Made by a program: the position numbers and the translations under genes
Assembly (NCBI GenBank): GCA_039654915.1
Contig: CM077596.1
Location: forward strand, 57,100,501 to 57,164,500
DNA from: Aquilaria yunnanensis
Taxonomy: Eukaryota > Streptophyta > Magnoliopsida > Malvales > Thymelaeaceae
DNA: 64,000 bases
Direction of reading: 5' to 3'
Notes under the pieces: model-generated
Told to the model about the DNA's origin: nothing
Databases searched by the model: none
Seen by the model: only the letters and a program-made list of their open reading frames with translations
Part shown: one piece after another, positions 1 to 10,353 of the stretch
How the letters are laid out: every line of letters starts with the position of its first letter
Position numbering within the stretch: the stretch's first letter is position 1

Positions 1-415
1 ATGAGAACCAATTATAACTCACCAATTATTTATGAGGATGTCAATATAATCAAAATTCAAATAATATACTCCCTCCGTTTCATATTAATCAACCCTTTTA
101 TCTTTTTTTACTAAAATTTGACTTGAACATATTTATATTAATATGTATTGAAAAAAATTATTAAAAATAATATTTAAAAATTATGGTCTTTAAAGTTTCA
201 TTTTCATATAAAATATTCATATTTTTACAATAAATTTTGAAAGAAATAAAATCATAAATTAATTGCTGTGAATAGTAAAAAGGTTAGTTTTTATCAAACG
301 GAGGGAGTAGTACAGTTAAAAGGTTCCTAAAATATTTTGGTATTGAAAAGTGACTCAAGAAGTTCTAAAAAGATCAAATAAGCTTCATAATTAATGATTA
401 CAACTTATTGTTTCT
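1..415. repeat. Direct repeat, left copy (interrupted by a MITE)
   Basis: Bases 1-66 and 310-415 together match 1717-1889 closely, in the same order and orientation. The left copy is split by the Stowaway MITE at 69-307. The repeat may begin before the window. It flanks about 1.3 kb of unrelated sequence, which suggests either a tandem duplication or very degenerate terminal repeats. No coding sense was seen. Confidence 0.7.
69..307. mobile_element. Stowaway-like MITE, copy 1
   Basis: A 239-bp element with the terminal inverted repeat CTCCCTCCGTTT at the left and the complementary CGGAGGGAG at the right. It is flanked by TA on both sides (67-68 and 308-309), the Tc1/mariner target duplication. 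The interior is AT-rich without an ORF. The related sequence at 1717-1889 lacks it and serves as an unoccupied site. It is similar in length and ends to the element at 8130-8364. Confidence 0.9.
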
Positions 416-1716
416 CCTTTATTTATACTAATTTTTTTCCTAATTACTATGTAATTATTTTGGTTTAGTGAATTGAATTACATTCAATGTGTAAAATTGG
501 CATAATTAGTAGATCAAATTTTATTGTCTAATAAATGTTAGCAATAAATGTTAATAACTAAAACATTAAATAAAATAATAAGTAATTTTAACAGAATTAC
601 TACCATAATATTCTAATTGGTAACAATAACTCTAGAAAGAAAAACTTGATAAAGAGTTCAATTATATCAATTATTAACAACCTGTTGGTTTTGGATTAAC
701 AGGCTCATGCTAACCTGTTTTGAGATTATCAAGTTGGATCTGCTTCCCAATTGAATGTATTTGGGCCTTAAATATCACAAAATTACAACATTTGCCCCTT
801 GTATGTTTCTTCATCGTCCTGTTGACAGCCACCACCCCACTTTTTTCATTAACCATTAACTTCATTCTTTTACCACAAAAGACAGACACTGCTGACAACT
901 GCTACCCCTACTTCACTAACTAGATCAAGGTTAGGGTTTTTGAAGTTCTCGGTGAGAAAGATGAGTTCCCCAAGTGAATCAACCAAACACAGCAGAGTGA
1001 AACTTGAGCCAATGAAGTCAGTGTTGAGATCGCAGAAGGCCAGCCAACAGTTCCCAGTCGGCTGGATGGCTGTGTTTTGAAATCTGGCAAGTACACTAAA
1101 CGTGTCAGTGTTTGAGCTCCTGTCTATGTGTTCGTTGTGCCCGAATATCTCACAACTGTGATATGATTTTATCATTTCATCAATTGTTTGGATAAAGCTT
1201 GGGTTTGAGGCTCTGGTTTTGGGAATCGATTTGCTCTGTGATTCTTGTTTGATTGTGGATTTAGGCTGTGTTTGTGTATTTGCCACTTAGATTGAAAGAC
1301 AGAATATCCTTCCTTTTGATTCTCCTCCGTTCTCTCAGTGAAATAGTACCGATTGATTTGGAGATACATAGGCATTTTGGGATGTGATGTTTACCAGAAC
1401 AATGCTACATAAATTTTTTTTATCTTCTAACCCAAAATTTCTAGGTTTCAAACCAAATGAAGAAGTTGTCTTCGAGCGCAGCACTTGTTAGATCTGGTTT
1501 AGGAAGGGGGTGGAGATAGGGGTGATTTCATCTTTTTTCAAATCAGGACACGGGCATGACCTGACCCAAAATACAATAACACGTTAACCAGGCCGTGTAT
1601 ACATAACATGAATTGGGCTTAAATTGATAGGCCATGTGAATAAGGATTAACTATAAATTCATTGGTGTGCTTTAATAGGTAGAGTTGCGTTTAAGATGGG
1701 TAAAAATAGAAGATGA
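416..1716. other. Unclassified spacer between the direct repeats
   Basis: The first 250 bases and the last 250 bases are AT-rich spacer. From about 700 to 1500 the base composition is more gene-like. A minus-strand open frame of 138 codons lies at 870-1286, and on the plus strand a 39-codon frame starts at 961 after a leader-like stretch. Neither matches a family I recognise, and no splice structure could be built. This may be a captured or decayed gene piece. Confidence 0.4.
870..1286 (-). CDS. Unrecognised 138-codon open frame (doubtful)
   Basis: This is an uninterrupted minus-strand frame beginning MANTQTQPK. It is rich in Ser, Thr and Asn at the N terminus and Leu, Val and Phe at the C terminus. 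No domain, signal peptide or transmembrane segment is convincing. The opposite strand also has leader-like sequence, so the frame may be fortuitous. It is listed only because the stretch is longer than the local AT content would make likely. Confidence 0.15.
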   Translation of the reverse strand: MANTQTQPKSTIKQESQSKSIPKTRASNPSFIQTIDEMIKSYHSCEIFGHNEHIDRSSNTDTFSVLARFQNTAIQPTGNCWLAFCDLNTDFIGSSFTLLCLVDSLGELIFLTENFKNPNLDLVSEVGVAVVSSVCLLW

Positions 1717-1889
1717 TGATCAATTATAACTCATCAAAGATTTATAAGGATGTTAATACAATAAAAATTCAAATAATAGAGTGTATAATTAATGGGTCTC
1801 TAAAATATTTTAGCATTAAAAAGTGAGCTAAAATGTTTTAAAAATATAAAAAAAGCTCTATAATTAATGATTCTAACCTATTGTTTAGG
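1717..1889. repeat. Direct repeat, right copy (MITE-free)
   Basis: Matches 1-66 joined to 310-415. At the position where the left copy carries the Stowaway element, this copy reads straight through, so it records the pre-insertion state. It is followed at once by a long AT microsatellite. Confidence 0.7.
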
Positions 1890-1894
1890 TTTCC

Positions 1895-1896
<2 letters not shown>

Positions 1897-1958
<62 letters not shown>
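1897..1958. repeat. (AT)31 microsatellite
   Basis: Uninterrupted AT dinucleotides over 62 bases, immediately downstream of the right direct repeat. Confidence 0.98.
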
Positions 1959-1961
<3 letters not shown>

Positions 1962-2734
1962 AATCAAGAGGCCGCATATAAGAGAACAGATGAATGGTTT
2001 AAGCCTCTGAAGAAAAATATAACACTAATGTTACTAAATGTTGGTTTGGCCGATTGTTGAGTTTAAAGAAAAAGGGGTCCAAAGAAAGGAGCAAAACAAG
2101 ATAAAGGCCATAAGATGGGAATGGTAAATAGTTTAAGGCTCCGGATATGTAAAACAAGGGGTATTGGAATAAAAAAAGGAACTGATATGTGAAGAAATAT
2201 CTAATATGTAAGTTAAGGCTCCTAGTATGTAAAATGAAGATAATGGTATGAAAATAAACACATACTAGTAGACCTTATTTACAATCAGGGTTGAGCTAGT
2301 TTTACATACTGTAGTACATCTAAAAACCACTGACATATAAATAAATAGCTAGTATATAACTTGATCCCCCCCTTCTGTGGGTATGTAAAATGATGATATT
2401 GGAATGAAGATAACCTGTTTGTAAAAAAATAATCAGTATATAATTTAAAGCTCTCGATATATAAAATGAGGGGTATTGAAATGGGAAAAAAACTGGTGTG
2501 GGAAAAAATAACTAGTATATAATTTAAGGCTCTAGGTATGTAAAACAAAGGTAATGGTATGAAAATAGAGACATATTATAAGACTTTATTTATAATCCGA
2601 GTGAACTAGTTTTATAAATCGTAGGTTTCTTTAACATTTCAAAATAATCAATATGCAAAAAAAAAAAAAAGCTGGTATTCAATTAAGTCTATTAATATGT
2701 TAAACGAGACTCTTGAAATGAAAGTTTTTAAAAA
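1959..2734. repeat. Degenerate block duplication with GTATGTAAAA motifs
   Basis: Sequence at about 2125-2305 recurs at about 2445-2610. Each block carries the phrases TTAAGGCTC, GTATGTAAAA, GGTAATGGTATGAAAATA and a GAACTAGTTTTA-like end. The copies are diverged, so the duplication is old. The open frame at 2285-2548 on the minus strand is a by-product of the repeat and not a gene. Confidence 0.6.
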
Positions 2735-2955
2735 ATTATATGCTTTGGTCCCTAAACTTTTTAAAAGCTTACAAAATTATCTTTAAAAATTACATACTTA
2801 GTTCCTAAACTTTTATAAGTTGATAAAATTATTGCTAAAAAATTGCACATTTAGTCTCTAAACTTCTAAAAAATTTACAAAATGGTCCTTTTAAAATTAC
2901 ACAATTAGTCCTTAAGCTTTTGTAAAATGTATAAACATATCACTAATTTTCAAAA
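2735..2955. repeat. Four-unit tandem repeat, about 55 bp per unit
   Basis: The phrase TTAGTCCCTAAACTTTT returns four times at intervals of roughly 50-57 bases (near 2745, 2795, 2850 and 2907), each followed by AAAATTACAAAAT-like sequence. Similar wording occurs near 8775-8960. It is noncoding. Confidence 0.6.
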
Positions 2956-4429
2956 ATGAAATTTTAGTCATTATCAAATATAAGACATCTTCTCAAGACA
3001 AAATAACCCTTATGTGCACAATAATGACAATTTTCATTATCAATATGACATTTTTTTGGTACACATAATTGAATAAAATTTATTAGAAGAATAGGGATTA
3101 AAGTGAACAATCCTAAACCTAGGGGGTAAAAAGGTTTGCTACATGAAACCTAAAAGAACCTCAGTTACAATTAGTGCACTTGTACGTGCCTATTTTGAAC
3201 AGAGTGCGGCCCCACTATTTGAACCCTGGCTTTGCATGTATGTGTCTCTTTGCATTACTGTTTTGCCGGCTAATGCGGGACAATATATTGATTTTGTATT
3301 AAAAAACAATGATATTATTTGTTAAATTTGAATCTTATAAATGACATTTTATGCACAGTATTAATGTTATCAATTATGAATATGACATTTTTATTCAATA
3401 ATGGTGATATATTTTTTTTATTGGCATCTCTAAATCTTAAATTCAAAAGTTTCCTTACTACTCTACATGCTTTACTCCTTTTCTCATTATTATTATTTTT
3501 CAATATATTAGACATTAATTTTTTCATTTCATATTTTCATCATTTCTAACTCAAACTAAATGATGTTGTACATTTGTCCCTCCTATATGTGTTAATGATT
3601 TTAATTCTCACACCTTGTTCAACTTTGAATTCTCTTTATCTTGATTCATGTGGAATCCAAGCTTTAAATTACAATTATATTGTGTTCCTATTATGAATTA
3701 TATATATTGCTTAATACTCTAACTAAGGTAGTCCTATAGTGACCTATACATGTTACTCACACATTACATTTGGATTATACCCATTATGAGAGACTAATAT
3801 TTTTTCACTAATTTGTTATTCTATTATTCTTATATGTTACTTTTTTCCATTTATACGTTATTATAAGATAAGTCATATTTATGTTATACTTTCTCACAAA
3901 TTAATAAAATTTTTTAATCATTTTCTTAATCTCATTTATACGTTATCATTTTTTTCATAATTCTCTACCTTTAAATTTTTTTATCTATATTTTATTAATA
4001 TTCAAAATACTCAAATATTTAACAATATAACCAAGTAATGTGCCATTTTGTTTTCTTATATTTTTCTATATTTTCCTTTTTCTAAAGGCTTTCAAATATA
4101 TGTGTGTGTGCGCTAAATCACATAAGACAAATTTTGTCATTTATTCATGCAACTATTTTTTCATCATTTTATTACATTTCTATAATTTTTTTTCATTTCT
4201 TATTGTATTATTTAATTTTTTAAGCATTTTATATATGTGTTATCTGTTTAACATGTTACAATGGGCCATGTGGCACCATTTTAATGCTTCTTCATGGGTG
4301 CATTACTTTCATACTTCTCTTCCATAAAATTTTCCATAGTTATTTAAAAGTTTGAAAACATAAATTTTCCTTTGCTTTTTTTTTTGGGTTCACAGCAACT
4401 ACTACACTAGGAGGACAAACTTGAGAGTA
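2956..4429. other. AT-rich intergenic DNA, nothing identified
   Basis: Strongly T-rich sequence with short chance frames (3143-3325, 3319-3549 and 4040-4327 on plus). None shows a known motif or codon structure. Around 3200-3290 a brief GC-richer patch could be a gene or transposon scrap, but it is too short to place. Confidence 0.5.
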
Positions 4430-5089
4430 ATGAATTTGTAACTACATAAGCTAAAGTAGCACGCTGACATAACACAACCAATGAGCACTGATCCAAGCAT
4501 TCTATCTTGAACAAAAAGCTTTATGCTAATCTAGCTATAGGAATGCCAAAATTCGCGTTTCCAGTTAAGGTGAACAAAACCTGTGTGGAATCACTTAAAA
4601 TAGTAATCTTAGAAAAGGAAAGTGCTAGGACAGATCATATAGTTCCTTGGACAACAATAAGCTCCATTTTGAGAGTTGATTTAAAGTTTGACTCCTAGGA
4701 TCTCGGGGGAGCATTAGCCCTTATCCATAGTTAAGTCACAGCCCCTAAACTAGAAGATCTACGCTATATACCATCAACTACAAAAATTTGAGGAGTTGCC
4801 ACTAACCTGCCCTACTTTTTTTTACCCCAAATATGGCAAAGAGGATTAAGGGCATTGGATTCCAAGAACAGCAACTAAAGGAGATACTCACAAGATGTGG
4901 CTAGTAAATGCATAAGATCATACCTCCGGGAGATGAGGGAACCATCATTAAATTGAGCATTCTGGAAAATTGCCTCATTACACCCTAATCATATAATCTA
5001 GAGAGTAGCAGCCAGAAAAAAAAGACATTCTATAGGCTACTTATCCTGGGTGGCCAACAGATTCAAAAGCCAGTGTTCAAAGGACATGG

Positions 5090-5249
5090 CATGAGTGCCT
5101 AAAGGACCAACACAAAATTGTCCCCAAAATTCCTTACTATCTTGACAACTTCAAAATAAATGAAGAAAAGTTTCATCATAGGAATTGCATCTTTGAAACT
5201 AAGGAAGAATAAGACTTCCATGAATTGTTAGATTCGAAGTTGTAGGGAG
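5090..5249 (-). pseudogene. LINE-1 zf-RVT remnant
   Basis: The minus-strand translation reads CNSYDETFLHLF, matching the C-x-x-x-x-E-T-x-x-H-L-F signature of the zinc-binding domain C-terminal to plant LINE reverse transcriptase. It is preceded by NALPT, which is broken exactly by the solo LTR. An in-frame stop just before the Cys shows decay. Confidence 0.7.
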
Positions 5250-6681
5250 TGTTAGTGTTGTGCCCAAAAACCAATCATGAGATGATTGTATTTTGCACAT
5301 TGAGTGATGATATTTTATTGAGGTATTAATCCAATAATTGTGTTTGTTGTATTATTTCTGTGTGACGTATCAAATGTAATTATAACCCTAGAATAATAAT
5401 ATTCTTAAACGTCCCTGATTTAGTATTATTGTGGAGTGGGTTGCAATAATACATAAAGACTAACATATGTGGAGACTAATATGATATATGTAGTCTACAT
5501 ATGGGTACAAGTAGAAGAACTTGTGTACTGTACCGACCCACCATGAGAACGCTACGTGGATCGTTATATGAATGTCATAAGTGATTTTCATAGTGATCAT
5601 TGTATATGTAGTCATTTGACCTATGGTTATCAAGGTTCCCTACATATGAGTCACATACTTTGATACTTCATTTTGTTGCTCGTAATTGAGTGAACAAGAC
5701 GGTGGTCATTGGGTATGTCATATATCATGCGGAGGATTTTGTATGATTAAGATGAGATTTGTCTCTCCTATGTAACAGAGTGATATCTTTGGACCCCTTG
5801 ATAGAATGAGATTAAGAAAATACATGGCCATGCTCGGATGAGTTGATATACGATATCAATGATATCAATTTAAGTTAGTCTACTCGGTAATCAAAAAATC
5901 ATAGATTGGGCTATACGAGAGTGACACATTCCATGTCTCATGATTGGTCTTGATATCTTGGAAAAATGGACAATGTCATATACGGATAATGATAATAAAG
6001 GTTTAATTGAATCACTGACTATCTTGTTACTTGGGTAGCAATGATGTGTTGGTAGACATCGCTTATTGTTTATGATAATAAATATGATTTATGATCATTG
6101 TCAATGTGATAGGAGCCTATTGAGTTGCACAAATAGAGCCAATTTGATTATTTGAGTGCATTGGCCAAATTGTTTAGGTTTTGGTTTCATAATAATTTTG
6201 GATTAATAATTTGCCCAAATGTTGAGCCATTAATGAAGGCCAAAATTAAACCTAATTGGATTAGGGTTTTAAAACCCATTAGACTAAGGAGTTGAGTCTC
6301 ACAATATATACATCATATAGTAAGAAATTTGTAACTCTTGCCCTTGCCTCCATAAGGACGAAATCAGAAGAGTTCTCAAAGTTCCAACCGCACTCTTCTC
6401 TTGCCATCATTTGGAGGGCGCAAGCTAGCACTGCGGGCGTAAGAGGAACGTATCTGCCAAGATGTGATGGAGGTGTGGTGATCCTAAGAGGCTCGTGTGG
6501 ATACCGTAGAAAGCTTGAACATGTTAACTGTTTAAGTTTGTGATTTGATTCAACAGTTGGGTGAAAGATCTCAACCGACTATGTATAAAATTTTCAAACA
6601 CCCAATTTACCCTGTTTCACTTGGATCTTGGAGGGTTTCGGTTATCTTCCGCTGCGCTTATTTGGCCCCTGAAACACTACA
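5250..6681. mobile_element. Solo LTR, 1432 bp, in LINE-1
   Basis: Starts TGTTAGTGTT and ends AACACTACA, which are imperfect inverted termini of the TG...CA type. Perfect 5-bp target duplications GGGAG lie at 5245-5249 and 6682-6686. The LINE-1 frame resumes across it. There is no internal region, PBS or second LTR, so it is best explained as a solo LTR left by LTR-LTR recombination. The 83-codon plus frame at 6292-6543 has no known domain. The superfamily cannot be told. Confidence 0.8.
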
Positions 6682-6935
6682 GGGAGAGCATTCAATAGAC
6701 ATTTCCAAATACAGACCTTAAACTTTTGAGGAAGGTTTGACGCCTAGAGTTTATTTAGAACCTTAAAAAACTGGGGATCTTAAGAGAGCCCATTGTTGCT
6801 ATATTCCACTTCTACAAGTAGGTTGGCTGTGTTGAATAACTAAGTAGCATTAACTCTTTTTTTATGTATAATTCCTTGAAGATCCACAATCCTAGTGGAT
6901 ATAATCATGATCCTTGGACTTTGATAGAGGAGTTA
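6682..6935 (-). pseudogene. LINE-1 segment between the two nested insertions
   Basis: The minus-strand translation includes KFKVCIWKCLLNALP, matching the K-V-x-x-F-x-W-x-x-x-x-x-A-L-P motif that precedes zf-RVT in plant LINEs. It is bounded by the TSD of the solo LTR on one side and the TSD of the TRIM on the other. Confidence 0.7.
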
Positions 6936-7100
6936 TGTAACGACCCAAATCCAGAACCGGTCAACGGAACACCTGCCCACACCACATGGGTTATCCTTTG
7001 AAAAAGAATAAGCGCTAGGTGCTTATGTTTTGGAATTGGAGCCTATATATCCATATAAGGCTTCCCACAATTCACCCATGTGGGATATGGGGGTGTTACA
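6936..7100 (-). repeat. TRIM 3' LTR
   Basis: 165 bp, nearly identical to 7301-7465, with ends TGTAACG and GTGTTACA. In element orientation this is the 3' LTR, because the purine tract adjoins it. Confidence 0.9.
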
Positions 7101-7110
7101 AACTCCCCCC
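7101..7110 (-). promoter_or_regulatory. TRIM polypurine tract
   Basis: The minus strand reads GGGGGGAGTT directly before the 3' LTR, the expected plus-strand primer for reverse transcription. Confidence 0.75.
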
Positions 7111-7286
7111 ATTATGTACCCAACGTCCCCGTTGGGGTTAATCGGATTACTTGGTTCCCTGGACCAAGTAACCTCTTTAATCGGACTACTTAGCCCCTGG
7201 CCAAGTAGCCTCTCAAATCCAGGATCAGTCCCGGTAGACGATGCATGTGCACACCCACCATGCCACACCATCGCGGTCTCGGGTCG

Positions 7287-7298
7287 GCTCTGATACCA
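7287..7298 (-). promoter_or_regulatory. TRIM primer binding site (tRNA-Met initiator)
   Basis: The minus strand reads TGGTATCAGAGC, 2 nt from the 5' LTR. This is the standard plant initiator-methionine tRNA primer site. Confidence 0.9.
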
Positions 7299-7300
7299 TC

Positions 7301-7465
7301 TGTAACGACCCAAATCCAGAACCGGTCAACGGAACACCTGCCCACACCACATGGGCTATCCTTTGGAAAAGAATAAGCGTTAGGTGCTTATGTTCTGGAA
7401 TTGGAGCCTATATATCCACATAAGGCTTCCCACAATTTACCCATGTGGGATATGGGGGTGTTACA
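7301..7465 (-). repeat. TRIM 5' LTR
   Basis: 165 bp, the partner of 6936-7100. The PBS lies just inside it in element orientation. Confidence 0.9.
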
Positions 7466-7634
7466 GTTAGCACAAGAATAAGTTTCACAAACTAGTAAGG
7501 AAACATGGAGTTGAGAAAGGCCTGATTCTATAGCCCCCATTTTGGCAAATAGCTAGGTTTGAAACTTTGAGATTTTTATTGACATGAAAAGGTTGGCTAG
7601 TAGCCTGAAGGACGCTTGAAGAGATACTTAGAAT

Positions 7635-7928
7635 CTAGTGATCATACCAAACCCAAATAGATTTACCATCTCCAATGATATGGTGATGAGAATCAGCAAG
7701 AATATTGTGGCCATAAAGTAATCTATGCCAAATTTGGGTTGCATTACTACTATTTTTGACTGCCCAGATAGATTGAGAGGCACCATATTTAGCTATGAGA
7801 ACTTTGCAAACTAATTTGTTAGTATTGCCCATAAAAATCCTCCAGAATGTTATACCAAGAAGAGTTTGGTTAAAAAGTCTCATGTCTTTTAGGCCCGGGC
7901 TTCCTAACCTCCCAGTACGTAACATCAA
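7635..7928 (-). pseudogene. LINE-1 reverse-transcriptase C-terminal fragment
   Basis: A 97-codon open stretch with the plant LINE pattern GRLGSPGLKDMRLFNQTLLG, then a W-R-I segment, the KYGASQSIW region, W-R-L-L-x-G, and finally IGDGKSIWVW. In intact LINE ORF2 this region follows the RT fingers/palm and thumb and precedes zf-RVT. It is a remnant without a start or catalytic residues. Confidence 0.8.
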
Positions 7929-8004
7929 ATGATGCTTATGTTTAAGGTGTATTTCCTGCCTCTTCGTTGAACTTGACCATCGGAATCTTATGTATTTGCT
8001 GGAA

Positions 8005-8655
8005 AGCTTAGGATCTTTTCCTTTAAATATTTTTAGTTTTGTCTTTGTTCCTTCGCTGTTGTGGTTGGTGAGCCTTTCACTCCCTCAACCACAGTCCTTT
8101 TTTCCTCTCTCATAACTCATAAATTACTACTCCCTCCGTCTCGATTTCTTTGATCCATTTGACTTTTTGGGCTAGTTTGACTTGAATTTTTTTATATTAT
8201 TATTTGTTAGAAAAAAATTAAAAAATATATATTTAGAAATTATAGGTCTTGATTTATCATTCACACATAAAATTTTTTCATTTATATGCTAAAATATCTA
8301 AAATAAAAAATCATAGATTAATTGCTAAAACGTGAATGGTGCAAAGAATTTGGGACGGAGGGAGTATTATGTTATATTTCTACGTAAAAAAAATTATTTT
8401 TAATTTTTTAAAGTAAAATATATAATATTATCTGTAACTAAAAAGTTCTAAAAAATTATTAATATTTAAAATAATCTTACACGTTTATTTCTTTTATTTC
8501 TTAAAATTATGGTTTTATACTGTATATAATAGATTATTAATGTCAGATAAACTCTACGTTCTTAAATATATATAGATAACCCCTTATCAATATAGTATGA
8601 TAAATGAGATCACTAAGAGCTTGGTATAATGTTTTTAAACTTGCATTTGATAGGA
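8005..8655 (-). repeat. Ankyrin copy A 3' flank (duplicated segment)
   Basis: Apart from the Stowaway at 8130-8364, this stretch aligns with 12840-13250 (beside copy B) and 48890-49310 (beside copy C). All three pass into the phrase AGAGCTTGGTA and then into the 3' side of an ankyrin exon. It is noncoding and AT-rich. The homology shows that the three ankyrin exons moved as larger genomic blocks. Confidence 0.75.
8130..8364. mobile_element. Stowaway-like MITE, copy 2
   Basis: 235 bp, with left end CTCCCTCCGTCTC and right end GACGGAGGGAG, and TA at 8128-8129 and 8365-8366. Copy C of the flank (about 49030-49040) lacks it, giving an unoccupied reference site. It belongs to the same family as 69-307. 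Confidence 0.9.
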
Positions 8656-9598
8656 AATTACTACAATATAATCGTCTCTTTTGAACATCAGGACCCTTTT
8701 CGCGCAGTCGTCGAGTCTTAAGGGCCTACATTGCAATTTCTCTAGTTCCAGCCTGTTTTACTTTTCGTGTTGGTTAAATGGGTTTTAGTCCCTAAATTTC
8801 TACTCTTTCCCATTTTAGTCCCTGATTTTGACCCTGTGTTATGTTTTGTTCCCAGAACTTAATAACTCCTTAGCTAGATTTTTTTTTATTTGCTCTCTTG
8901 GTCCCCAAATTTTTTTATTGTTTTTTATGTACCATCTTCTAAAATTACATTGTGGTCACCGAGATATGTTTAATTTTTAGCAAAACCATTTCTTTCTTTT
9001 TTTTACCTTTATTAATTCAATTATTAAACCCTTACCACCTAAGGTTTTTTCATTTCCTCTTTTAGTATCAAACTCTTTGCTAATTTTTTTCTTTTCTTTT
9101 TACCTCTATTAAGTTAATGATTAAAATAAATTAAACATAATTTTGTGTTTTGGTCATATTTTTCATTATTGATGATTGAGTTTTTTAAAATGAGTTATTT
9201 ACTTCAAAATATGGCTCAATAAAGTACTTTGGTCTATAATTGCTAAAATTAAACATGAATTTTTCTAAAAGAATTTCTAATTGATATTAAAAATTAGAAT
9301 TTGAGTTGATAGAAGATGAAATTTTTCATTGAATTAATTTTTAATAACAAAAATTATCCATTGTTTTGAAGTATATATAATGTTATATTTCACAGTGTTA
9401 TGTTTCGATCATAATTAATTATTTTTATAATAAAAACATAACATAAAGAAAGCTCAACTCAAAATTAAAATAAATTAAAATTTAATTAATTTACATAAAT
9501 TTATAAATGGGAATCTTTTAAAAATTTATTAGTGAAATTTATTTTAATGTTAAATTTATTGGGAAAAAAAAACCGCTACTGTGGGTAAAACAAACCCC
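8656..9598. other. Insertion of about 0.94 kb unique to the copy A flank
   Basis: In copies B and C the sequence passes directly from GGTAGGAAA/TACGAAA to the CATTTA(CT)-like phrase. In copy A about 940 bases intervene. The insert is AT-rich, contains AGTCCCTAAATTT-type repeat wording near 8775-8960, and has no recognisable termini or ORF. It may be a degraded transposon or an original sequence deleted from the other copies. Confidence 0.5.
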
Positions 9599-9687
9599 GT
9601 CATTTACTATTTATTGTTTGAAAAAACACTCAACATATAAAGTACAGAAACAAATAAGAAAAGAAAAAGTGGTCCAACGACTCTGAC

Positions 9688-10296
9688 CTGAGGCTTGTAG
9701 GAAGCTCTGCTCCGGTAGCGTTGAACCACGGTCTGGCCGTCGTCATCCTCAAAACAGACAATGTTCTTCTTCCACCGCCGGGTCTGGTCGTACCCCAGAA
9801 AAATCCAGCCAACCAGAAATTCAAAGGCTTGGAGCTTTTCATTCTTCAAGGCCACCGTCAAAGCTGTCTCGCCTCTAATCGTCACATCTTCCATGGATAC
9901 CGGCGAAGAAGCCAGAAATGTCCCCAGGAGCTCCACGTTCCCCTTCTGCGCCGCGCAATGCAACGGAGTGAAACCCTCCAATCCGCTGTGCCGGATCAGA
10001 TCGGCATCCCTCTTGGTCAGCTGAGTCGCCGCCTTGGTCTGGCCGCGCACGACGGCGGCGTGGACAGGGCTAAAACCGTCGGCGTTCGACTTCCTGGCGT
10101 AAGACGGCATCAGTCTCATCATCTCCGTCGCAAACGGGACCTGCCCTTCCGACGCTGCGACGTGTAAAGGAGTATCCAAAAATGGGATCTCGTCGATTCG
10201 TCGGAGAACATCTGGATTCCGATGGATTGTCTCGTGCAAGAGCTTGATATCTCCCGATCTAGCTGCCTCCCTCAACCTGTGCTGCTCATCCATCAT
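9688..10296 (-). CDS. Ankyrin-repeat protein, first exon (copy A, BDA1-like)
   Basis: 203 open codons starting MMDEQ, encoding five to six ankyrin repeats. Conserved cores are TPLHVAASEGQ (residues about 42-52), FSPVHAAVVRG, FTPLHCAAQKGN and GETALTVAL. The exon ends in CAG followed by GTCAGAGT, a good splice donor. In the BDA1-like family this would be followed by an exon with the last ankyrin repeat and a PGG domain with four transmembrane helices, which is a membrane signalling role in defence. No such exon is visible downstream in the window, so this is either a 5' gene fragment or a gene with a distant second exon. Reading on through the donor gives a 229-codon frame with a hydrophobic tail, which is less likely. 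Copies B and C are damaged relatives. Confidence 0.75.
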
Positions 10297-10336
10297 GTTG
10301 TCTTCCTTGTGACTTGGGGGTAATCTCTACTTGACA

Positions 10337-10343
10337 ATTTATA
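10337..10343 (-). promoter_or_regulatory. Candidate TATA box of ankyrin copy A
   Basis: The minus strand reads CTATAAATTG about 42 nt upstream of the first ATG. The same site is kept in copy C (50048-50054). In copy B the Mutator-like element is inserted at this point. A TATA this close implies a very short leader. Confidence 0.4.
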
Positions 10344-10353
10344 GTGTAGTGGC

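Larger units (their letters stand above)
6936..7465 (-). mobile_element. TRIM (miniature LTR retrotransposon), 530 bp
   Basis: Two near-identical 165-bp LTRs (6936-7100 and 7301-7465) with termini TGTAAC/GTTACA flank a 200-bp interior. On the minus strand a primer binding site complementary to initiator tRNA-Met (7287-7298, TGGTATCAGAGC) lies 2 nt inside the 5' LTR. A purine tract (GGGGGGAGTT) abuts the 3' LTR. GTTA target duplications (6932-6935 and 7466-7469) close the element. It has no coding capacity and must have moved using another element's proteins. High LTR identity suggests a fairly recent insertion. Confidence 0.93.
4430..8000 (-). mobile_element. Decayed L1-type LINE (LINE-1), minus strand, with two nested insertions
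   Basis: Reading the minus strand from about 8000 downward gives conserved LINE ORF2 C-terminal sequence in three blocks: 7466-8000, 6682-6935 and 4430-5249. The blocks are separated by a TRIM (6936-7465) and a solo LTR (5250-6681). Removing both restores the LINE order: the post-RT segment, then W-K-C-L-L-N-A-L-P, then a Cys/His HLF segment typical of the zf-RVT domain. The ends are indistinct. The 5' portion is missing, and many stops are present. Confidence 0.8.

Noticed and set aside
1..1889. LTR retrotransposon bounded by the direct repeats
   Set aside because: The repeats lack TG...CA ends, and no PBS or purine tract lies inside them.
7287..7298. A tRNA gene
   Set aside because: The match to initiator tRNA-Met is limited to the 12-base primer site of the TRIM. 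No cloverleaf is present. The same holds for 62723-62734.
9761..10167. Plus-strand frames opposite ankyrin copy A
   Set aside because: Antisense shadows of the GC-rich ankyrin exon. The ankyrin motifs are on the minus strand.
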